Notes under the pieces: model-generated
What the model saw: only the letters and a program-made list of their open reading frames with translations
Databases searched by the model: none
What the model was told of the DNA's origin: nothing
Source: Baffinella frigidus
Taxonomy: Eukaryota; Cryptophyceae; Cryptomonadales; Baffinellaceae
Length of the DNA: 14,796 nucleotides
Assembly: GCA_026770585.1 (NCBI GenBank)
Contig: MU646410.1
Location: forward strand, 788,596-803,391
Direction: 5' to 3'
Program-made: the position numbers and the translations under genes
Shown here: positions 1 to 8,060 of the stretch, piece by piece
Layout of the letters: each line of letters opens with the position of its first letter
Position numbering within the stretch: position 1 is the stretch's first letter

Positions 1-43
<43 letters not shown>
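1..43. repeat. 43-base G homopolymer at the window edge
   Basis: There are forty-three consecutive G with nothing before them. On the coding strand it would add a proline run to exon N. It may be a real G tract, or a contig-end or poly-G sequencing artefact. Confidence 0.95.
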
Positions 44-45
<2 letters not shown>

Positions 46-161
46 AGGACCAGCTGGGGAGAGACGTAGAGGACCAGCGCCCCAGACGCCCCCCCGTGCG
101 CAAACGACACCATGAGGCTAGCCTCGACTCCCAGCGCACTCCGCTCCGCCTCGATCGCACC
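42..161 (-). CDS. Exon N: C-terminal segment, runs into the poly-G edge
   Basis: About 40 codons are open from the acceptor CCACGCAG and read GAIEAERSALGVEASLMVSF and GALVLYVSP. The pattern 'VE..L..L..V..A.V......GALVAYVSP' resembles the small alpha/beta repeat of an ANL C-terminal domain, so this may start a second such module. The reading frame then meets the G homopolymer at 1-43 (C run on the coding strand), and the exon's end cannot be placed. One further exon between M and N cannot be excluded. Confidence 0.75.
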
Positions 162-360
162 CTGCGTGGACGACCGTGTGTTTTGAATGTTAGAATCAGG
201 TCGAAGTGTTGAAACACACGGGTTGATGCTGCTCGCAGGCGCTCCCTCTGCCCCCTCCCTCGCTCCCTCCTGCTGTCTCTCCCTCTCTCCCTCTGCCCCC
301 TCCCTCGCTCCCTCCCGCTCTCTCTCCCTCTCTCCCTCTGCGCCGCAGCTCGCTCCCTCC

Positions 361-400
<40 letters not shown>

Positions 401-3400
401 CTGTCTCTCTCTCTCTCTCTCGCTTCCTCCCTCTGCGCCGCAGCTCTCTCCTCAGACGCATGCTCGCCGCCCGCGCCCAACGATTTAATAGGGTAACGGC
501 CTGAAAATGGGGTAGTTAGGCCTATGGGATTGCCTAGGACCTCCTACCGTAGGCCGACACTTTTTGGTCCTAGGATCCCTCGGCCTACGGTAGGAGGTCC
601 TAGGCAATGCCGTATGCCTAACTACCCCATTTTCAGGCCGTTAGCCTATGAGATTCCTCTGCGCCGTGGATCCGTGCCGCGCCCGGAGTTGGAAGGATCT
701 TCAAGGTTTTGCGTCCATCTAAATTTTTACGCTATCTTAGACATTGGTTGATGACAAGATGTCCCCCCCCTACCCGTAAGATGACACAGTATTTTCGAAC
801 CGTTGCGATATCCTACGTACCTCAAACCCCGATTCGAGGATCTGAGAATGTCGGTTGGAAGATAGAATCCTCCCGCCCTCGGGCGTGGATAGAACGTGAA
901 GCTGAAAAACACAGATTTCATGGCAGGATGTCCTGACGGATCAAGGAATCAATTTAATCCCGCCAGACACCGCACCCGGAGGGGGAAGTCCCCGAGCTTT
1001 TGAAGGCCCAGGGTTTTAGGACTTGTACAGGCTGTTATACAGGCAGGTATACAATCCTTTTAGGGATCTTCACGTCCTGAGTTGCGTCGTTTTCTTTTTA
1101 CGACTGGAGCCGTCTACGAGAATATGGGCGCAAGTCTCTCTTGGGGGCCGCGTCACTTTTCATGGGGGCCGCGTCACTTTCCAAGAAGACGCGTTAAAAA
1201 AACACAAAAACACTTTGGCGTCCATCGATTCGAAAGGGGTTACAACAAAACTAACTTTTGTGTGGTAAATAGTCCATGCTGACAAAATGAAAAATGGCGC
1301 TGGGTCACGGATCCCCAAGATAGAACAGTCAGCTGGTCGCGTTTGGTGCAAGCTAAGAAGGTCGATGTGAACAGCACACCATTTAACTATTCTTTTATAT
1401 CTCCGACCGGTGAGATGCCGTGGCTGTTCTCCTCATCTTGTCTCCGAGAGGACGTGATGATGCGCTTTACACTCTGCATATTATGCAGAGTGACTAGAGC
1501 CATTGAATTCTCGTAGTTTCCCGGCCCCGGGCGCGGTTTGATTTAAATGCAGCGGAGTTCCCCAAATCAACGAAATTTACTACACAGTTGACTAAATCAG
1601 TCACGTACAGGCCTGGACGTGACGAAATGTGTAGAAAATGCCGTTGATTCGGGGAACTCCGGGGCATTTAAATCAACTGCCTGACGGGATGAAATTCGTG
1701 CGGTGGGATTCTGTGGTCGGGGTTGGACCATGATTTGCTGGGGGTCGAGAGTGAGCGGCCGTCGCTCCACGGGTGTCTGTTCAGAGAGGGGATGTCTCGT
1801 CAGAAGTCCACGCTCAGCCAGAACATTTCGCCTAAGTCAACTCCCCCTGAAAGCCAGTGTCTTAAGTCAAATGCCTGCTCCCCGAACAGGTCCATCTAAA
1901 CGAAATGGCAACTTACTGCCGAGGATCGACTTTGTTGACTTGAGGTAAAATGTCCTGGGTAGCAGTGAAGTCAGAAGAGCGCGAGGTGTCGTCACTACTG
2001 AAACTCGCTGGCGTGCTTTCGATTTTGCCCTGACGCCTTTAAAACTCTGGTTGTAAACAGGATAAAAGTCAATGCAGAATTATGTGCAAAGTTGTGGGGG
2101 GGGGAATTGTAACCGTATGCAGAATTATGTGCAAAGTTGTGGGGGAACAAATTGTAACCCAACCCCGGGTCTGATTCGGGCCGGGAGGAATTCGAAAGGC
2201 ACGCTAGGGAGGTTCAGTAGCACTCTTACAACGACAACAATAAACGCGATGCGCGCTATCCCCCGGCTCCAGCGGTTCAAGATGATTTCATAGGCTAACG
2301 GACCAAACATGGGGTACTTAGGCCTACGGTATTGCCTACCGTAGGCCGTAGGGCTCCTATGACCAAAACGTCCTAGGATTTTGGCCTACAGTAGGAGGTC
2401 CTAGGCAACCCCGTAGGCCTAACTACCCCATTTTTGGTCAGTTACCCTGTTAGAGTGATGCTGCGACGGCGCACTCACGATTTCATCCGGACGAGTATTC
2501 ATAATGAATACGATTTCGGGGATCTCCGATTCGATTTTGGTGTATCTTGAGGCTCTAAATGAAGTCTAGATAGACGACTGTCTTATTTACACCCCTTAAG
2601 ATACACCAAAATCGTATTCATTATGAATACTCGTCCGGATGAGATTGGTGATGGAAACTCCATGAATTTTTTTAATGAAACATCGCAGGTCTTTTTTCCA
2701 CGTGGGAGCACGGGCGAGGGGCAAACCGAGAGCGGAGATCCCCTAGGCGGACACGTCGCCTCGAACATGCGGAGCACCTGCACACCAGCCACAGCCCACA
2801 TGCCCCGCCTCAGAACCCCCCCCCAAAACCCACCGCATCTCTGACCTCAGATCCCACGCCATGCATGCCACCGCATCCCTGCCCTCAGAAGCCCCCACAC
2901 CACGCAGGGCCCTTCAGGGGGGGTTCCAGGGTCGTTATTGGAGCCATTGGGTCGTTATTGGAGCCGTTTTTTTCTGGAATTGACTTTTGAATACCCCTTT
3001 CGCTTGAAAATTGACTTTGAATACCCCCCCCCAAGAGCCCTGCGTGGCATGCCACCGCATGCTCCCCCTCAGAAACCGAAGCCGGCTTCGGAATCGGAGT
3101 TTTAGGTACGTAGGATATCGCAACGGTTCGAAAATACTGTGTCATCTTACGGGTAGGGGGGTGCGTCTTGTCATCAACCAATGCCCGCGACGTCGCTGTA
3201 AGGGGCCTGGTTGGCCTGGCGGGCAGCCTTGACGCGAGGTCACGAGAGTATGCTGGCGGAGGGGATGGGGATAGCGAGAGGGAGAGGGGAGAGAGGGAGA
3301 GAGAGGGGAGAGAGAGGGAGAGAGAGAGGGAGAGGGGAGAGAGAGGGAGAGAGAGAGGGAGAGGGGAGAGAGAGGGAGAGAGAGAGGGAGGGGGGAGAGA

Positions 3401-6400
3401 GAGGGAGAGAGAGGGGAGAGGATAGAGAGGGAGAGAGAGGGATAGCGAGAGAGGAAACTACGTTGGAAACTACGTTCCATCTCCCCTCCTCGATCAATCC
3501 CATTAACCCTGAAGAGGTCAGGGTTTAGGGTTCATCGCCTGGGGCGCGCGGTCGTCGACGGCTCGGGTTTAGGGTTTAGGGTTCAGGGTTTAGGGTTCAG
3601 GGTTCAGGGTTCAGGGTTCAGGGTTCAGGGTTCAGAGTTTCGGGTTTCGGGTGTCGGGTTGAGGCACCTGAGGCGCGCGGTCATCGACGAAGATAAGGGT
3701 GTGTATGCTATTCAAGGCATACAATGATGCTATCTTACGCCTTTTTATGTGGACATATTCTGGTATGTTTCGAGAAGAAATTGCATGAGGAGTGTTCGGC
3801 ACCTGGGGCGCTGTGTGTGTGTGTGGTTGGGGCTCTATGTGTACTGCGAGCCAGGAGATTTCAACCCTGAACCCTAAACCCTCAACCGTAGCCGTCGATG
3901 AATACACATAGAGCCCCAACCACACACACACACAGGTCATCGACGGCTACGGTTGAGGGTTTAGGGTTCAGGGTTTACGGTTCAGGGTGTACGATTTACG
4001 GTGTACGATATACGGTTTACGGTTTACGGTGTACGATTTACGGTTTACGGTTTACGGTTTACGGTGTACGATTTACGGTTTACGGTTTACGGTTCACGGT
4101 GTACGGTTTACGGTTTACGGTTTACGGTTGAGGCACCTGGGGCGCGCGGTCATCAACGGCGGTCAGCGAAAGTCGCTCCGCGAGGCGCACCCGCTGCGCT
4201 TTGTTCGCCTGCCCCATCGGCAAGTCGTCCATGAACACCAGCACCTGCATTTCAAAGCCGTTTTCAAAAGCCCATTGCAAAGCCCATTTCAAAGCCGTTT
4301 TCAAAGCCGGAAACATTTCAAAGCCGTTTCCTCCCGATCCTTTGAATAAATTCATTTTTCAGAGTGGGTTCTGTGGGCAGGGATGCGGTGGGATGGTGGG
4401 GGGGGTCTGAATGCAGGCAGTTGGGGTGGCTGATGGGCAGGTTCTCCATAAACACCAGTGCTTGCCATGTGGCACAGCTCACGTTTCTGAGGCGGGCTCG
4501 TTCCTGCAGGCGCATGGACGAGTGTATCACTCAACTCAACCCTGGCCGCTGATGTGCTTTACAATACACAGAGCCCCAACCATACACACGCAGCCCAAAG
4601 TCCTTCACAAAACGGCAACACGTGGGGTTCGGCGTTGATGAGTCCAAGCGTGTACGCTTCCATGCGAAGGATACGGCACAACGGGCGCAAAATTGTGTCC
4701 CGCTATCGTAGGCTGGTGTGCCGTATCCGTCGCATGGTACCGCGAACAATTCTCTACCGCTATCGTAGGCAGACGTCCCGGAACGTCTTCGAAATCATTC
4801 GCAAAGAGACGGTCAAACGCCCCTCCTAAGGTGGTTCTACACTTGAAAGCACAGGCCTGGTGTAGGCTACGTATTTGCGGTGGAAAACGACGTACCTGGG
4901 GCCACTTCGCCTGGTGGAGGCGAGCAGACACGAAGCGTTGGATGCCAAGAAGGTCCACGCGCGGCACCCCCGCCACCCCCACCATCGCCAGCCCTGCAAT
5001 AACCACCCCCCCGGAGTCAGGTCAACTTCGCCTTATTTTTATTTATTATTTCCGCCTTTTTGTTTATTGTTTCCGCCGTCGTTGCGAAAGCCCTGCATTG
5101 CATCACCCCCTCGAGGTCAGGTGAACGTCGCCTTATTTTTATTGATTATTTCCGCCGTCGTGCGTTGCATCACCCCCCCGCAATCCACGTCACCCTCTCA
5201 CCTCCACCGTCCCGCCGTCGTGCAAGGACTGCGGTCATCCTACACGGGGTTTTGAATCCCCAGAAGGAGATCCTACACGGGGTTGTATCCCCCCCAAAAA
5301 AGACTCTCTCTCTCCTCTCTCTCCCCCCTCTCCCCTCTCGCTCTCTCCTCCCTCTCCTCCATCCCTCTCCTCTCTGGTCCCGCCGTCGTGCCAGGCGATG
5401 CACCATCTAGCGCTGTCCCAGTTCAGTTTGGGCATGCCATTATTTCGTCCCCCACGAAATTTTACAGGTAAATTTCATTGGGGGGGTGTCAAAATCTACC
5501 TGTGAAATTTCGGGGGGGGGCGAAATAATGGCGAGCCCAAATCCAAGTGGGACAGAGCTAGACCATCCCGCCGTCGTGCACGGAGAGCAATAAGGAATCC
5601 ACTCCACCTTCCCACCTTTCCACCTTCCCACCTTCACGTGCAAGGAGAGCAATCCGAGAGCTGGTCCCTGAAAAGGTGATGAGCCCCGCCACACAGAGGG
5701 CTGCGAATGAATTCTCGCGTATGGCGCGTGGTGTTGTGGTGTTGCAGTACGCACCACCACCACCATCGGAATCTTCGTTGACCTGGGCTATCTATTTCGT
5801 GGTGTTGCAGTACAGAAGCAACCCTCAAAAGTGGTGGTCGGGACTGTTCAATCGCCCCGTCGGCACAGGCACAGGGGGCGACAGGTTATGAGGCACAGGG
5901 AGCGCCGTCAGGTCCCGACACCGGCCCCCGGACACCCCGGCATCACGACGCGGGTCACGTCCGCCCACGCGTCCTTCTATCGCGTTTTACACCCCTGTCA
6001 CGTCCTGTGCTGACTGCCCTTTCGGACAGGACCGTCGGCTCTGGCGTGCCCCGTCCAATCTCATAGGCAAACGGTTTTAATCTAAAACTGTTGGGTTCAA
6101 TGAAAATTTCTACGCGAATTCTTTAATATTACCAGTAAAACTCATTATGTGTAGTAAATTTCATTGCCAGAAAGTTTTGAATTAAACCCGTTTTCCTAGG
6201 AAATCGGACATCGGCAGCGAACCACTTACCCACACGAGAATGCTAGAGAGGCCTATTTCAACCCAATGTGTTTTTCAAAGTGGGCGTTTGTGTAGTAACT
6301 TTCGTGAGGTTGGTCACGTAACTCTGCAAAATTAGCACAGTCACGAGGTTGGAATACCCTATCCTCGTACAAACATGTACAACCCCACATGTAAACAGGC

Positions 6401-8026
6401 CCCTCTTGCATTCTCGAGTGGTCTGGCCCGGTGCAGCGCTCTGCGACCCACGGAGCTTATCCGGGGAAACCTATTTTTCTTTAGTTTGACATCAACGAAA
6501 ATTACTACACAAATATTTTAATATTACTAGTAAGAATGAATTGTGTAGTAATTTTCGTTGATGTCAAACTAAAGAAAAATAGGTTTCCCCGGATAAGAGC
6601 GTGGTCTGGGTGGGGGGGGGGGAGGTACCGACGACTTCTTGCAGGACCGGGTGGGGGCACGAGAACGCGATGCACGTCGCGACTTTGGGGTGCGCGAGAC
6701 ACGCCTCTTCGACTTCAAAAGGCGAGATGATCTCCCCGCCGCGGTTGATCACTTCCTTAGAGCGGCCCGTTACGTATATCCTGCAGGGCCAGCTCTTCTG
6801 GTCAGCCACGACCACGTAGCAGCGGCCAGGTTCCTGTTCGCCTTGAAGTCAAGGCGAAATTCCGGTTAGATTCCAGGGCAATGGATAAGATTCTAGTACA
6901 AATCGAGATGGGCTGTGTCCGTGAAGCCCCCGGTGGCTGCTAAGTGGACACGTATATCCTGCAGGGCCAGCTCGTCTGGTCAGCCACGAGTAGGGGTGCC
7001 ATTTTTCACAACGCCTTGTGATTACTGTGACGGCTCTTCTGGTCTGCTGGTCAGCGACTTGTGGTCGCAGAATAGTAGACTATTCTGGTCAGCCACGCGT
7101 CCGATCTCATGTGGAAACACTCATAATTTATAAACTGGATTTCAATCAAAATTACTACACGTTTGCTTCAATATTACTAACAAAGATCGTTATGTGCAGT
7201 AAATTTCATTGAATTCAGTTTATAAAGTGTTAGTGTTTGCATGTGAGGTCCATTGATCCGCGCAGTGTTCAAAGCCGACTTGAGACACGAGTCGTTATCA
7301 CGTGGCGCATGAAGATGGTGCACACCCTCTCCGCACTGGCATTGCTCTCTGCAGTGTCGTGATGGTGCAGAGAGTTTCCCATAATACTGCACCCAGCGAT
7401 CAAAATTTCTTCGTGGGCCTCAATGTCTGTTATCTCAGATGTGCGTGGGGCTGTGAGCCATTTCTGAGCTTAACTCGCAATCAAGGCTTCAAAATACCTG
7501 ATTTTGTACCGGAAATTCTTTAGATGGACTCCTTGCGGAATAGATTTTTTTTCTGGGTTGGGATTAAATTATGGCACGCACCAGCCGTCCTTATCCAGAT
7601 AGCCCATGTCACCCGTATCAAACCAGCCGCCATCCTCCAACCCGGCTCTCTCCCCGCACTCTCCGACCTCGTACCTGTCGCAGCCCGCAAAGTTATTTCA
7701 TCGCACAAAGTTGTTTCCACGGCCCGACGTGATATGTTTCAGGCCACGCGAAATCACCGGGAGTGTGCATACGAAAAAACTTTCGGCACAACGCAAAAAA
7801 AACGTATGAGGATCTGGGAGAAGGTTCTCACCCTTCCATGACGGGCGAGCCCTTTATCCAGATACCCCCCACCTCCCCAACCCCAAGCCACGCACCACCA
7901 CCCGCGCCCACCCCATCCGCCCACCCCTCCGCCCCCCCCCCGCGAATCCGCACCCGCGGCCCGCACACACGCCCGGACGACCCTGCGTCAATCAGAGAGA
8001 GAGAGAGGGGGGGGGAGAGAGAGAGC

Positions 8027-8060
<34 letters not shown>

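Larger units (their letters stand above)
162..2711 (-). other. Intron M-N (2550 bases), rich in hairpin elements
   Basis: Contents from low to high coordinate: CT/TC microsatellite (240-425, purine-rich in the transcript), hairpin 494-643, a dispersed repeat copy at 742-836, a duplicated 20-base GGGGGCCGCGTCACTTT unit (1143-1185), a short perfect palindrome ACTCTGCATATTATGCAGAG (1471-1490), hairpins 1535-1683 and 1826-1953, a 45-base tandem duplication (2072-2158), and hairpins 2296-2444 and 2480-2647. Bases 850-1140 hold nothing I recognise. I found no coding block. Confidence 0.8.
2778..4136 (-). other. Intron L-M (1359 bases)
   Basis: It holds an inverted-repeat element (2900-3047), a dispersed repeat (3095-3182), a GA microsatellite (3260-3450), telomere-like arrays (3560-3655 and 3955-4136) and echoes of the exon L donor region at 3537-3565, 3662-3690 and 3801-3815. 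Bases 3700-3795 hold nothing I recognise. No coding block was found. Confidence 0.8.
4245..4895 (-). other. Intron K-L (651 bases)
   Basis: It contains CAAAGCCGTTTTCAAAGCC-type tandem repeats beside the exon L acceptor (4250-4332), a diverged echo of the exon L 5' edge (4430-4470), and two copies of CGCTATCGTAGGC (about 4700 and 4760). I see no hairpin element. Confidence 0.75.
4994..6628 (-). other. Intron J-K (1635 bases)
   Basis: It holds duplicated acceptor units (4990-5182), dispersed CCCGCCGTCGTGC copies (5152-5579), a CT microsatellite (5303-5365) and hairpins 5406-5563, 6064-6200 and 6457-6596. Bases 5700-6050 carry a repeated GTGGTGTTGCAGTAC (about 5728 and 5800) and nothing else I recognise. 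No coding block was found. Confidence 0.8.
6781..7581 (-). other. Intron I-J (801 bases)
   Basis: It holds an inverted copy of a short dispersed repeat (6838-6902), the echo of the exon J acceptor (6951-6989), further CTGGTCAGCCACG pieces (near 7045 and 7085) and the hairpin 7105-7249. Bases 7250-7570 hold nothing I recognise. Confidence 0.8.

Noticed and set aside
709-936. Shared peptide TRKMTQYFRTVAISYVP in two places
   Set aside because: It follows from the near-identical DNA repeat at 742-836 and 3095-3182. There is no family match and no conserved start or splice context.
3142-3528. Long Ser/Leu/Pro or Arg/Glu/Gly open frames over the GA repeats (also 187-504 and 7763-8363)
   Set aside because: They are translations of GA/CT microsatellites, open in several frames at once, with no non-repetitive conserved part.
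3898-4234. Frames reading VYGLRFTVYG repeats
   Set aside because: Direct translation of TTTACGG heptamers inside intron L-M.
7830-7870. GYLDKGLARHG as a copy of GYLDKDGW
   Set aside because: It lies in a frame other than the coding frame of exon H, where the same bases read GIWIKGSPVMEG.
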